Origin: Gracilimonas sediminicola
Lineage (GTDB): Bacteria; Bacteroidota; Rhodothermia; Balneolales; Balneolaceae
Direction of reading: 5' to 3'
DNA length: 64,000 bases
Assembly (NCBI RefSeq): GCF_024320785.1
Contig: NZ_JANDBC010000003.1
Span: 124,001 to 188,000 of the forward strand
Below, in pieces: positions 44,204 to 53,716 of the stretch (the stretch's first letter is position 1; every line of letters starts with the position of its first letter). Under the pieces are notes generated by a model that saw nothing but the letters and a program-made list of their open reading frames with translations, made no database searches and had not been told where the DNA came from. Position numbers and translations under genes: made by a program.

Positions 44204-45602
44204 TGTATCCCAGAATGTTAAGCATGTTATCTACCGTTTGTTCATCGCGATATACGTAGTCGAATAAATTTCCGTCTTCATCAATATCCACCACAATGTG
44301 CTTGGGCGAAGGGATGAGGCAGTGTTTGATGCCGCCATATCCGCTTATGGAATCCTGGTAGGCTCCCGTATGGAAGAACCCAATGTAAAGTGGCTCCGAA
44401 TCATCATCCGAAAAAGTGGGGAGAAGTACTTGCTGGTTCAGCTCCTCAGAATTGTAGTAATCGGAATGATCGCAGCTGATACCGCCAATGTTTATTCGCT
44501 TGTATTGGTTTTCCCATTTATTGAGGGGGAGAAGAATGAATTTCTCGTTGATGGACCAGGCGTCTGGTATGGTATTCATCAGGCTGTTATCAACCAGGTA
44601 CCAAAGCTCGGCGTCATTTTGTTGTTTTTGTTCCAGCACCTGGAAGATAACCGCACCGCTTTCCCCGACCGTATATTTTCCAAATTCGGTATATATGTCC
44701 GGTTCTTCAACGTTTTCATCCTTGCAGGCTTCCTGAATATTCCGCACAATTTCGCCGGTGATGTATTCATAATCAAAATCGAAGCTGAGGCTGTTCTGGA
44801 TAGGAAATCCACCACCGATATTTAAAGCATTTACCGAGGGAGCAATTTTCTTGATTTTTGTGAACTGGTTCAGTGCCTTCTTGAATTCATTCCAGTAATA
44901 CATATTATCGCTTACGCCGGAATCCACGAAAAAGTGAACCATAACCAGTTCAACCTGGTCGTTACCAATGATGCGCTCCTTTACAAAGTCAAGAATTTCA
45001 CGCTTGTTGATACCCAATCTTGAGGTGTAATAAGCAGCTTTAGGGTCTTCCTCAATCGATATCCGCAATCCAATTTTGATGGGATGATCAAGGTTAAGCT
45101 CCATCAGCTGATCCAACTCCCGGGCATTATCCAGCACACAAATAGAGTTTTTGAATCCTTCTTTGTTGAGCCGGCCAATTTTCTTGATATAATCGTCCGT
45201 TTTATAGCCATTGTGAACAATGGTTTTATCACTTGAGAAAACACCTTTGTTATACAGGTTTTCAATCAAGTCGATATCAAAAGAAGAAGAGGTTTCCAGG
45301 GAAACGTTTTCTTTAAGAGCGGTTCTTACAACATGATTGAAGTGACAGCATTTGGTGCAGTAACAAAACTCGTAGCTGCCGGAGTAGTTGTTTTCAGCAA
45401 TGGCTTTATTGAAATACTCTCTGGACTGCTTAATTTTTTCCCTGATCTTCGGAAGGTAAGCCAGCTTAAAGGGGGTGCCATATTTCTCAATAAGATAGTG
45501 AAGATCTACATTGTTAAAATTCAGCGTGCCATCAACCAGGCTAAAGCCATTTTGTGGGAAATGATAGGTCTGGTCAATAAGTTCGTGATAGGTATTTTTC
45601 AT
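44196..45602 (-). CDS. speA: PLP-dependent arginine decarboxylase (alanine-racemase fold)
   Basis: A 468-residue fold-III PLP decarboxylase. The Schiff-base Lys is expected at Lys84 in FCYCTKCCHF, followed by an SLETSSSFDIDLIENL segment. The barrel continues with VHNGYKTDDYI, GLRISIEEDP, MVHFFVDSGVSD, and LNIGGGFPIQNS as the phosphate-binding glycine loop. The C-terminal beta domain has ISCDHSDYY (the CxxxD catalytic region) and GFFHTGAYQDSISGYGG. The sequence is shorter than E. coli SpeA (about 630) and belongs to the compact type common in this group. Adjacent agmatinase argues for arginine as substrate; diaminopimelate or ornithine remains possible. Confidence 0.85.
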   Translation of the reverse strand: MKNTYHELIDQTYHFPQNGFSLVDGTLNFNNVDLHYLIEKYGTPFKLAYLPKIREKIKQSREYFNKAIAENNYSGSYEFCYCTKCCHFNHVVRTALKENVSLETSSSFDIDLIENLYNKGVFSSDKTIVHNGYKTDDYIKKIGRLNKEGFKNSICVLDNARELDQLMELNLDHPIKIGLRISIEEDPKAAYYTSRLGINKREILDFVKERIIGNDQVELVMVHFFVDSGVSDNMYYWNEFKKALNQFTKIKKIAPSVNALNIGGGFPIQNSLSFDFDYEYITGEIVRNIQEACKDENVEEPDIYTEFGKYTVGESGAVIFQVLEQKQQNDAELWYLVDNSLMNTIPDAWSINEKFILLPLNKWENQYKRINIGGISCDHSDYYNSEELNQQVLLPTFSDDDSEPLYIGFFHTGAYQDSISGYGGIKHCLIPSPKHIVVDIDEDGNLFDYVYRDEQTVDNMLNILGYND

Positions 45603-45874
45603 TAAATAATATGGAATTAAGAACGAAAGAAGTAAATAATTGGGCGACTAATATAAAATATATTTGGCTGTATTTTTTAGAACGAAAATATGTTTTTCTT
45701 TTCGACAAAGAAGAAATTACGACCTTTTTCAATTATTACTAAACGAAGAGTTCGTTAAATTTCTATTGATGGAATAGTATTAAATGGGTTTTGTAAATAT
45801 GACTTTAGGATTCCGTACCCAGATCATCCCCATCGATTCAATGCACAAGTTTTAAAAAGAGTGTAGATTCAGGT
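45603..45874. other. AT-rich divergent promoter region
   Basis: A 272-base AT-rich gap between the polyamine operon (leftward) and the Omp85-type gene (rightward). It must hold both promoters. No RNA element or repeat is recognised. Confidence 0.45.
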
Positions 45875-47536
45875 ATGTCCTTAAAATCAGGTGTTACCTT
45901 TTTATTTCTTTTGATCCCGGTTCTGGCGGTTCCACAAAACCGATCTGCGGAATTTCGGGTTTACGAAAACGGTGAAAAGGTTGTTATTCCGGATAGTATG
46001 GAGACCGAACTGGCTAACAATTCCTCTCAAATTGAGCAAAAACTTCTTCGATGGTTTGTCTCGGAGGGATTCTTTGATGCGGCTGTGACATCAACTACCG
46101 ATTCGACTGCACAGGTGACCAAGGGCTGTAAATATCGGCTCGACAAAATGAACGTGCTTTATTCCGGTCAGATTGACTCATCCTCAACCATTGAACCTGA
46201 TAAGTTTTACACAGATCAGAACTTACGTACAGAAATTGCTGAGCTTATTTATGGGATGGAAGAGGATGGATTTCCTTTTGCTGAAGCCATCATCACGTCC
46301 ATTATCCCCATAGAAGAAGAGTGTCGGGTTGATGTGGAAATTGAAATCCGAACCGGTGATAAAGTAACCCGGCCGGATATATACTTCTCCGGAGCAAAAA
46401 CAAACTCACAGGATTACCTGAGAAAGATTTCGAGGTTTAATACAAACAGACAGGTTTCACCTGATTATCTCAGGGTTTTACGCTCGAATTTGAATTCAAG
46501 TGGTCTTTTTAATGCTGTTGAACCGGCCCGTATTTATCTTCGTCAGGGAGAGCCGGTTATCGTTTTTAGTGTGGAGGAGCGGTCGCTGAACCAGTTTGAT
46601 GGTTTACTCGGTTATGTGCCGGATGCTGCCGGAAATGGGCAAATTGCAGGGGATGTGGAGCTGTCGCTATGGAATGTACTTACCCAGGGAAACGGCGTTG
46701 ATTTTCGTTATCAACGACTACGGCCGGAAACCAGCCAGCTGAATCTGAAAGCTTCCCAGGATTGGATTGGGGAAATTCCGGTGGGCATTTCAGCCGGAAT
46801 GCAGCTCTACCAGAATGACACCACTTACCAAAGCCGGGATTTTGATCTGGACGGATATTTCCTGGTGGGCTCAGGCGTAAAACTGATAGGAGGAGTGGGT
46901 TTCCAAAGTACTACGTCGGGCAGTAATCTTCCGCAGGTTGTGGAGCCGGATGGACAAAAAAGAACCGCCCGATTAGGTTTTGAATTCACCAATGTAGACC
47001 GGTTTGATGTACCGACCAAAGGCAGTTCCATTCGACTGATACTTGGTATCGCAAATAAAGATTTAAGCGATGATTCCCTCACGTCATTCACGCAGAATTC
47101 TCTTGAATTCACTGCCCGTAACTATATGCCTATCTTTGATAAAAGCGTAATTGCCACTTCTTTACATGGCTTTTTGCTGGAATCTGATAAAGTAACCACC
47201 AACGACTTAATCCGGTTTGGAGGAGCTAATTCCTTCCGTGGCTATGCCGAGCAGCAGTTCCGGGCCGGAACCATGCTTTGGGGAGATGTTGAATATAGAT
47301 TCTTACTCAACCGACAGTCTTATCTGTTCGGTTTCGGAGCGGCGGGAGGTTTTAACCGACCAAGACTACTTACCGAAACCAATAACGACTTCCAAATAAC
47401 GAAATATCTTTTTTCCACAGGTTTTGGGCTGAGTTACCAAACCCAAATCGGCCGATTGAAATTTACCTACGCTATTTCTCCCGAAGAGTCTATAGGTAAC
47501 GGAAAGGTGCATTTTGGGATTAGGACGGAGCTTTGA
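45875..47536 (+). CDS. Omp85/BamA-TamA-type outer-membrane protein
   Basis: A 553-residue outer-membrane protein. A signal peptide (about 1-20, ending VLAVPQ) is followed by POTRA-like domains (about 30-235; e.g. KKLNR-like RKISRFNTNRQVSPDYLRVLRSNLNSSGLF) and a 16-strand Omp85 barrel (about 240-553). The family L6 motif is suggested by DLIRFGGANSFRGYAEQQFRAG, and the C-terminal strand ends GKVHFGIRTEL. It is shorter than BamA (about 800) and has fewer POTRA domains, so it is closer to TamA/FhaC-like members. A role in outer-membrane protein or lipid transport is inferred from the family. Confidence 0.87.
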   Translation: MSLKSGVTFLFLLIPVLAVPQNRSAEFRVYENGEKVVIPDSMETELANNSSQIEQKLLRWFVSEGFFDAAVTSTTDSTAQVTKGCKYRLDKMNVLYSGQIDSSSTIEPDKFYTDQNLRTEIAELIYGMEEDGFPFAEAIITSIIPIEEECRVDVEIEIRTGDKVTRPDIYFSGAKTNSQDYLRKISRFNTNRQVSPDYLRVLRSNLNSSGLFNAVEPARIYLRQGEPVIVFSVEERSLNQFDGLLGYVPDAAGNGQIAGDVELSLWNVLTQGNGVDFRYQRLRPETSQLNLKASQDWIGEIPVGISAGMQLYQNDTTYQSRDFDLDGYFLVGSGVKLIGGVGFQSTTSGSNLPQVVEPDGQKRTARLGFEFTNVDRFDVPTKGSSIRLILGIANKDLSDDSLTSFTQNSLEFTARNYMPIFDKSVIATSLHGFLLESDKVTTNDLIRFGGANSFRGYAEQQFRAGTMLWGDVEYRFLLNRQSYLFGFGAAGGFNRPRLLTETNNDFQITKYLFSTGFGLSYQTQIGRLKFTYAISPEESIGNGKVHFGIRTEL

Positions 47537-47619
47537 TTATGATTCAAAAAGAGAGTATTGATTAGGTTGGGAGCAATTTTGAAATTCGACTTAGCCTTTA
47601 ACAATTATAGTAACTCAGT

Positions 47620-48396
47620 ATGTCACAATCACGAAAACAAAAATTAGAAGAGAAAGAAGATGTCACCAGTTTTCTTGAAACAAAGTCAATCAATTCTAAA
47701 AGCTTAATTCAAGATGAAAGCCCTGATTTTGTTATAGAATATGAGGGTCTCAATTTAGGAATTGAGCATCAAAGACTTTTTCAACCAAAGGATAGAGAAG
47801 ATTTAGTACCTCAGAACCAAGAAGCTTTAAAAGATAAGGTTTTACTAAAGGCTAAATCGAAATACAATGATAAGAGTGAAACGAATGTATTGGTTTTTGT
47901 CGACTTTGAAGAGGTCCAAACTTATAATAGAATTAAATTCAAATTATCCAATAAAGATGTTGAAAAACTATCAGACCAAATTTCCTTGTTGGTTCATTTC
48001 AATAATAGAAAATCAGAATCAAAAGTTTTACTCAATAAAAAATTCTTTAACAGTATTAAGGATGAAATAAAGGTTGATGAAAGAATTAAAGCAATTACAA
48101 TCTGGAATAATGATTCTTATGGTAGGTCGTCTTTTGAAAGAGTTAGAGGTGGAAAAATTCCAATATCAAGTCCTGAGTTTTTACAAAAAAAAATACTTAA
48201 GAAAGATCAAAAGGTTACTGAGTATTATCAAAAATGTGATTTGATTTGGCTACTTCTAGTAGTAAAGCCACTAACATTTGAAAGGTCTTTTGATTTATTA
48301 GACTCTAATAAATTCTTATCAAAAAATTATGAATCAAATTTTGATAAAGTATTCTTGTTTACAAGAGATACACAAAGTATTTATGAATTAAAATAG
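47620..48396 (+). CDS. AT-rich orphan protein with PD-ExH-type nuclease-like motif
   Basis: A 258-residue protein, Lys/Asn/Ser-rich, from a patch of about 28 % GC in two sampled lines against about 50 % in the gene upstream. The N-terminal part has LETKSINSKS, then ESPDFVIEYEGLNLGIEHQRLF, which follows the PD-(x)n-E-x-K/H/Q pattern of PDDEXK nucleases. A downstream strand TNVLVFVDFEEVQ fits the same fold. The full domain cannot be proven by eye. Composition and isolation suggest recent transfer, perhaps as an orphan restriction or defence gene. A housekeeping role is not excluded. Confidence 0.65.
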   Translation: MSQSRKQKLEEKEDVTSFLETKSINSKSLIQDESPDFVIEYEGLNLGIEHQRLFQPKDREDLVPQNQEALKDKVLLKAKSKYNDKSETNVLVFVDFEEVQTYNRIKFKLSNKDVEKLSDQISLLVHFNNRKSESKVLLNKKFFNSIKDEIKVDERIKAITIWNNDSYGRSSFERVRGGKIPISSPEFLQKKILKKDQKVTEYYQKCDLIWLLLVVKPLTFERSFDLLDSNKFLSKNYESNFDKVFLFTRDTQSIYELK

Positions 48397-48618
48397 ACCT
48401 AAAACTTACTCTCGTTTCAGTACTCCGCTCCGGAATTCCAAATCTAAACTCAGCCTCAAGCAATCGGACCATTTTAATCTTATGAAGATTCATTGCTATT
48501 GCTCTGAATGACTTTTCTTATCAGTGACTATCTGTCTAATCCTTGTCATCCGTGTTCCATTCTTATAAGTTGCTCAGCGGCTCAACAACTATTATATTCA
48601 AAACGCAATTTATTGAAT
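48397..48618. other. Intergenic leader upstream of the SAM riboswitch
   Basis: A 222-base region between the AT-rich orphan gene and the riboswitch, expected to contain the metH promoter. An open frame here (48508-48765) runs through the riboswitch and is not considered coding. Nothing else is recognised. Confidence 0.5.
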
Positions 48619-48735
48619 GCTTATAAAGAAAGACCGAGGGATGGGCCCGATGACGTCTTGGCAACCACTTCTAAAAAGGGGCAGGTGCCAAATCCCACTA
48701 AGTACATAACCCGTTATGTGCTTAGAAAGATAAGC
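48619..48735 (+). promoter_or_regulatory. SAM-I (S-box) riboswitch controlling metH
   Basis: The order of conserved SAM-I blocks is present: P1 5' strand GCTTATAAAGA, AGACCGAGGGATGGGCCCGATGA with the P2/J region, TTGGCAACC, GGTGCCAAATCCCAC (J3/4 and P3 partner), a P4 hairpin AAGTACATAACCCGTTATGTGCTT, and the P1 3' strand AAGATAAGC. P1 pairs GCTTAT with ATAAGC. The aptamer ends 50 bases before the GTG of the downstream methionine synthase gene. Binding of SAM should lower expression, matching the metH-metF context. Confidence 0.92.
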
Positions 48736-48751
48736 GAGCTAATCACTCACG

Positions 48752-48786
48752 CTCTTTCTGTATAAGCTAATCCAACATCGAAAGAG
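48752..48786 (+). promoter_or_regulatory. Putative expression-platform hairpin over the metH start
   Basis: CTCTTTC (48752-48758) is the exact complement of GAAAGAG (48780-48786), whose last base is the G of the GTG start. The hairpin would hide the translation start. A second ATAAGC near 48763 could compete with the riboswitch P1 strand. There is no T run, so control is likely translational. Confidence 0.55.
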
Positions 48787-49808
48787 TGAATATAGAACAA
48801 GCATTACAAGACCGAATCCTGATTCTCGACGGTGCCATGGGTACCATGATTCAGCGCTATAAGCTGACAGAAGAGGATTTCCGGGGCGAGCAGCTCAAAG
48901 ATCATGCAGACGACCTGAAAGGCAATAACGATTTATTAAGCCTTACCCGTCCGGATATCATTCAGGCCATCCATGAAGAATATCTGGAAGCGGGAGCGGA
49001 TATCGTGGAAACCAACACTTTCAGCGGAACCACCATCGCTCAGGCTGATTACAACCTGGAGCACATCGTGTATGAACTGAACCGGAAGTCGGCTGAAATC
49101 GCGAAGAAAGCCACGGACAAATTCTCCAGGCAGAACCCGGATAAACCACGATTTGTTGCCGGTTCGATGGGACCAACCAATAAAACGGCTTCTATTTCGC
49201 CTGAAGTCACCGATCCCGGCTATCGCGCTGTTACTTTCGATGAACTGGCGGAGGCTTATAAAGAACAAGCCAAAGGACTGATGGATGGCGGAGCGGATTT
49301 ACTGCTTATAGAAACTATTTTCGACACACTGAATGCCAAAGCAGCTCTCTTTGCGATACAGGAATTGTTTGATGAGCGGGGAGATAAGTTACCCATCATG
49401 GTTTCAGGAACTATTACCGATGCTTCGGGACGAACGCTTTCAGGACAGACGGTAGAAGCGTTCTTAATCTCTGTTTCACACGCTCCAATTCTCAGTGTTG
49501 GATTCAATTGCGCCCTGGGGGCAAAGCAACTACAGCCTTACCTCCAAAATTTGGCTGAAAAATCAGATTTTTATGTTAGTGCCTACCCGAATGCGGGGCT
49601 TCCGAATGAGTTCGGGGAATATGATCAGGGGCCGGAACTGATGGGGCAGGAAGTGGAGAAATATTTGGAAGATAACTTGGTGAATATCCTCGGGGGTTGT
49701 TGTGGAACTACTCCAGCACATATTTCAAAGATGGCAGAACTGGCCCGGAATTATGAACCTCGAATTGCTAATAGCAAAGGTGCAAAGTTCGCAAAGGATA
49801 TCAATTAA
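48786..49808 (+). CDS. metH: Methionine synthase, homocysteine-binding half (split MetH)
   Basis: A 340-residue protein equal to the N-terminal homocysteine S-methyltransferase domain of cobalamin-dependent MetH. Seen: [64 protein letters not shown] (first zinc Cys) and [14 protein letters not shown] (the Cys pair), all expected zinc ligands. It starts with GTG in a riboswitch-controlled leader. The stop at 49808 is 106 bases before the second half, so MetH is made as two polypeptides. Split forms of this kind occur in other members of this bacterial group. Confidence 0.93.
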   Translation: MNIEQALQDRILILDGAMGTMIQRYKLTEEDFRGEQLKDHADDLKGNNDLLSLTRPDIIQAIHEEYLEAGADIVETNTFSGTTIAQADYNLEHIVYELNRKSAEIAKKATDKFSRQNPDKPRFVAGSMGPTNKTASISPEVTDPGYRAVTFDELAEAYKEQAKGLMDGGADLLLIETIFDTLNAKAALFAIQELFDERGDKLPIMVSGTITDASGRTLSGQTVEAFLISVSHAPILSVGFNCALGAKQLQPYLQNLAEKSDFYVSAYPNAGLPNEFGEYDQGPELMGQEVEKYLEDNLVNILGGCCGTTPAHISKMAELARNYEPRIANSKGAKFAKDIN

Positions 49809-49882
49809 ACATGGAGAATTCAGGCAGAAATATACTCCCAACGCACCAATCAGTTAGTAAACTTTCCGTTAATCCTTTAATC

Positions 49883-49914
49883 TTTGCGCAACTCAGCGCG
49901 CTCTGCGATTAATT
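49883..49914 (+). repeat. GC-rich alternating phrase before the second metH gene
   Basis: The leader reads CTTTGCGCAACTCAGCGCGC then TCTGCG, ending right before the ATG at 49915. It contrasts with the AT-rich surroundings and has the style of the enigmatic 'ctttgcg..ctctgcg' intergenic phrases I recall from several bacterial groups. No second copy was seen in the window. Confidence 0.4.
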
Positions 49915-52614
49915 ATGCAATCATTACCTCTAAAGTTAAGCGGACTCGAACCTTTAATTATAACAGAAGATTCCAATTTTGTTAATATTGGGGAACGCAC
50001 AAATGTAACGGGTTCAAGGACTTTTCTTAATTACATAAAAAATAAAGAATATGATAATGCGCTGAAGGTAGCCCTTGATCAGGTGCAGGGCGGGGCACAG
50101 ATCCTGGACGTCAATATGGATGAAGGGATGCTCGATAGCGCCGAGGAAATGACGCACTTCCTGAATTTGATTGCCTCCGATCCCGACATTGCCCGAATTC
50201 CGATTATGGTGGATTCCTCAAAGTGGGAAGTTATCCTGGCCGGACTCAAATGCCTACAGGGGAAAGGTGTCGTAAATTCTATCAGCCTTAAGGATGGCGA
50301 GGAGGAGTTTATTCGCAGGGCAAAAATTATTCGTCGATTTGGAGCGGCTGTAATTTGTATGGCTTTTGATGAAGAAGGTCAGGCCGATACCTTGCCCAGA
50401 CGTAAGGAGATTTGTGGTCGTGCATATAAACTACTGACTGAAGAAGTAGGGTTTGATCAATCGGACATTATTCTGGATCCGAATATCTTCCCGGTTGCAA
50501 CAGGAATGGAGGAGCATCGCCGGAATGCCATCGACTTTTTTATGGCTGCCAAGTGGATTCGTGAAAACCTGCCCGGAGCTCATGTAATAGGCGGGGTCAG
50601 CAATGTATCGTTCTCTTTCCGTGGGAATAACTGGGTTCGTGAAGCTATTCACTCCGCTTTTCTGTATCACGGGATACAGCACGGCATGGATATGGGGATT
50701 GTGAATCCCACTCAGCTTGAAGTGTACGATGACATTCCGAAGGATCTGCTTGAACGAGTGGAAGACGTCCTATTTGACAGAAGGGAGGATGCCACCGAAC
50801 GTTTGCTTGATATTGCCGGGGAGTACAAAGGTGAATCTACTTCAACCCAAAAGAAAACAAGCGATGAATGGCGAAATAAGCCGGTTGAAGAGCGATTGAG
50901 TCATTCACTGGTTAAAGGGATTAATGAGTATGTGGAAGAGGATGCAGAGGAAGCTCGTGTGAAATATGGGAGTCCGTTGGAAGTAATCGAAGGTCCGCTT
51001 ATGGATGGTATGAATGTAGTAGGCGATCTGTTTGGTTCCGGTAAGATGTTTCTCCCGCAGGTTGTGAAAAGTGCCCGCGTGATGAAACAGGCCGTTGCCT
51101 ATCTGACGCCATACCTGGAAGAAGAAAAAGCCAAAAACAAAGATACCAGTGAGCAACCCAAGGTTCTTTTAGCCACGGTTAAGGGAGATGTGCATGACAT
51201 TGGTAAGAATATCGTAAGTGTGGTTTTGGCTTGTAATAACTACAATGTGGTGGACCTTGGGGTGATGGTTCCGGCTGATAAGATTCTGGATGAAGCCGAG
51301 AAGCACAATGTGGATGCTATTGGATTAAGTGGACTAATTACGCCTTCCCTGGATGAAATGATCCATGTAGCCCGGGAGATGAAGAAAAGAAAGATGGATC
51401 TGCCGTTGCTCATTGGCGGAGCAACAACCTCCCGGCTTCATACCGCCGTGAAAATTGATCCTGAGTATGATGGCTCCATTATTCATGTGCTGGATGCTTC
51501 AAGGGCGGTTTCGATTGCGGGTGATGTGATCAGTAAAAAAAGAAGGAATGGCGTTCGGTTGGAGGTGAAGAAAGAGTATGAGGAGCTTCGGAAGCAGCAT
51601 GAAAGCCGGCAAAACCGAAAAGAACTGCTCAGCTATGAAGAAGCAAAAACCAATAAGGTAGAAATTGACTGGGAAGGCCATAAGCCTCCAAAACCCTCAT
51701 TCTTGGGTACTAAGACATTTGAGGATTACCCGATTTCAGAGTTAAGAAATTATATTGACTGGTCTCCCTTTTTTCGAACGTGGATGCTCACCGGAAAATA
51801 CCCGGATATTCTGGAAGATGAGGAAGTAGGAGAGCAGGCACAGTCTCTTTTTGATGATGCTCAAGTACTCATCGATCGTATTGTGGAAGAAGATTTATTA
51901 CAAGCAAAAGCTGTTATAGGCTTCTATCCTGCAAATAGTTACGGAGATGATATAAAGCTGTATGAAGATGAGAATCGATCGGAGCAGAAAAGCGTATTCC
52001 ACTTTTTAAGGCAGCAAAGCAAGAAGAGAACGGGGCAATCAAATTCTTGTCTGTCGGATTTTATCGCACCGGAACAAACAGGAATTCCTGACTACATCGG
52101 ATTCTTTGCCGTTACGGCCGGGCTGGGTATTGAAGCCATCATCGAGGAATACAAAAAAGTGAATGACGATTATAATGTGATATTGGTGAAAGCCGTGGCT
52201 GACCGCCTCGCTGAAGCCTTTGCCGAACGTATGCACGAAAGAGTTCGGAAAGAATTTTGGGGATATTCGGACGAGGAAAATTTCAGCAATGACGAATTGA
52301 TAGCTGAAGCTTATTCCGGAATTCGCCCGGCACCGGGATATCCGGCCTGTCCCGATCATACCGAGAAACGCATTTTATTTGACTTGCTGCAGGTAGAAAA
52401 GAATGCAGAAATCAAACTCACCGAATCATTTGCTATGTACCCGGCATCATCGGTAAGCGGGATTTACTTTTCACATCCTGATTCCCGGTATTTCCGTGTG
52501 GGAAACATTGGTGAAGACCAGGTTATTGACTACGCAGAACGAAAATCATCTACGAAAGAGGAAGTCGAAAAGTGGCTTTCTCCAATTTTAGACTACGAGC
52601 CTACGAAAGAATGA
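49915..52614 (+). CDS. metH: Methionine synthase, folate/cobalamin/activation part (split MetH)
   Basis: An 899-residue protein carrying the rest of cobalamin-dependent methionine synthase. Order: methyltetrahydrofolate-binding pterin domain (about 1-290; [13 protein letters not shown] and [18 protein letters not shown]), cobalamin-binding four-helix cap (about 310-410), the B12 Rossmann domain with [21 protein letters not shown] (DxHxxG lower ligand His) and [17 protein letters not shown], then the SAM-dependent reactivation domain (about 570-899) with [15 protein letters not shown] and [19 protein letters not shown] near the C-terminus. Domains are complete. The stop overlaps metF by four bases. 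Confidence 0.95.
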   Translation: MQSLPLKLSGLEPLIITEDSNFVNIGERTNVTGSRTFLNYIKNKEYDNALKVALDQVQGGAQILDVNMDEGMLDSAEEMTHFLNLIASDPDIARIPIMVDSSKWEVILAGLKCLQGKGVVNSISLKDGEEEFIRRAKIIRRFGAAVICMAFDEEGQADTLPRRKEICGRAYKLLTEEVGFDQSDIILDPNIFPVATGMEEHRRNAIDFFMAAKWIRENLPGAHVIGGVSNVSFSFRGNNWVREAIHSAFLYHGIQHGMDMGIVNPTQLEVYDDIPKDLLERVEDVLFDRREDATERLLDIAGEYKGESTSTQKKTSDEWRNKPVEERLSHSLVKGINEYVEEDAEEARVKYGSPLEVIEGPLMDGMNVVGDLFGSGKMFLPQVVKSARVMKQAVAYLTPYLEEEKAKNKDTSEQPKVLLATVKGDVHDIGKNIVSVVLACNNYNVVDLGVMVPADKILDEAEKHNVDAIGLSGLITPSLDEMIHVAREMKKRKMDLPLLIGGATTSRLHTAVKIDPEYDGSIIHVLDASRAVSIAGDVISKKRRNGVRLEVKKEYEELRKQHESRQNRKELLSYEEAKTNKVEIDWEGHKPPKPSFLGTKTFEDYPISELRNYIDWSPFFRTWMLTGKYPDILEDEEVGEQAQSLFDDAQVLIDRIVEEDLLQAKAVIGFYPANSYGDDIKLYEDENRSEQKSVFHFLRQQSKKRTGQSNSCLSDFIAPEQTGIPDYIGFFAVTAGLGIEAIIEEYKKVNDDYNVILVKAVADRLAEAFAERMHERVRKEFWGYSDEENFSNDELIAEAYSGIRPAPGYPACPDHTEKRILFDLLQVEKNAEIKLTESFAMYPASSVSGIYFSHPDSRYFRVGNIGEDQVIDYAERKSSTKEEVEKWLSPILDYEPTKE

Positions 52615-53567
52615 AAGTAACTGAACACATTGAAAAAGCGAACGGTGATACGCTGTTCTCATTTGAAGTTTTACCACCGCTTAAGGGGCAAAATATCCGG
52701 TCCTTATTTGATCATATGGATCCGTTGATGGAGTTTAACCCACCTTTTGTGGATGTAACCTATCATAGGGAGGAGTTCGTGTATAAAAAGCGCGAAAACG
52801 GGCTTCTGGAGCGGAAAACGGTGCGTAAACGTCCGGGTACCGTAGGGATTTGTGCTGCCATTCAAAATCATTATAAGGTTGATGCCGTGCCGCATATCAT
52901 CTGTGGCGGTTTTACTAAAGAAGACACCGAGAATGCACTCATCGACCTGAATTTTCTGGGGATTGATAATGTGCTGCTCATTCAGGGTGATACACGCAAG
53001 CCCGAACGGGAGTTCAAACCGGAGCCGGGCGGACATGCCTATGCATCAGAATTGATAGAGCAGGTAGTGGATTTGAACAACGGGGTTTACCTGGATGAAG
53101 AGCTGGAAAATGCCAAGCCCTCGGATTTCTGCATCGGGGTGGCCGGCTATCCTGAAAAGCATTTTGCGGCTCCAAACATGCAAACAGATTTAAAATACCT
53201 GAAGCTCAAACAGGATATCGGTGGAGATTACATTGTTACCCAAATGTTCTTCGATAACAAATGCTATTTCGACTTTGTGCAAAAATGCAGGGAAGCCGGT
53301 ATCACCTTACCAATTATTCCGGGGCTAAAGCCCATAACTTCCAAAAAGCAGCTCACCATTTTACCTCAGCTATTTCATGTGGATTTACCCATGGAGCTTT
53401 CCAAAGCCATTGAAGAGTGTAAGACTAAAGAAGAGGTGGTTCAGGTTGGGATTGAGTGGACCATTCAGCAGTCCAAGGAATTGATGGCGTTTGGTGTTCC
53501 CAGTCTTCATTACTACTCTATGGGGAAATCAATCTCGGTGTATGAGGTGGCTAAGGAGTTGTTTTGA
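52611..53567 (+). CDS. metF: 5,10-methylenetetrahydrofolate reductase
   Basis: A 318-residue FAD enzyme reducing methylene-THF to methyl-THF, the methyl donor of MetH. The ATG at 52611 overlaps the metH stop (ATGA) and is preferred to an upstream in-frame ATG at 52572. Seen: [30 protein letters not shown] (the FAD/folate-binding GD element), [29 protein letters not shown] and [10 protein letters not shown]. The C-terminus ends [14 protein letters not shown]. The last 44 bases are duplicated at 53717-53760. MetF and the two MetH halves form one operon under the SAM riboswitch. Confidence 0.94.
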   Translation: MKVTEHIEKANGDTLFSFEVLPPLKGQNIRSLFDHMDPLMEFNPPFVDVTYHREEFVYKKRENGLLERKTVRKRPGTVGICAAIQNHYKVDAVPHIICGGFTKEDTENALIDLNFLGIDNVLLIQGDTRKPEREFKPEPGGHAYASELIEQVVDLNNGVYLDEELENAKPSDFCIGVAGYPEKHFAAPNMQTDLKYLKLKQDIGGDYIVTQMFFDNKCYFDFVQKCREAGITLPIIPGLKPITSKKQLTILPQLFHVDLPMELSKAIEECKTKEEVVQVGIEWTIQQSKELMAFGVPSLHYYSMGKSISVYEVAKELF

Positions 53568-53660
53568 GTACAGATTCAGGGATCGTGGGATTTTACAGAT
53601 TTCTTTTATTCTTTTCTTATGGATCAGAACCAATTCCTGAGGGTTATAGTGATTATAGCT

Positions 53661-53677
53661 TCGATGTATTCCAGTAC
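53661..53677. repeat. 17-nt repeat copy 2
   Basis: TCGATGTATTCCAGTAC is identical to 18799-18815. Downstream it includes the short palindrome GGGTTTCAACCC. It lies between metF and the duplicated metF tail. Confidence 0.65.
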
Positions 53678-53716
53678 ACAAGCATGGGTTTCAACCCTAG
53701 CGCTAAAATATTCCAA

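Noticed and set aside
48508..48765. Open frame of 85 codons upstream of metH
   Set aside because: It runs through the SAM-I riboswitch aptamer, whose conserved blocks explain the sequence.
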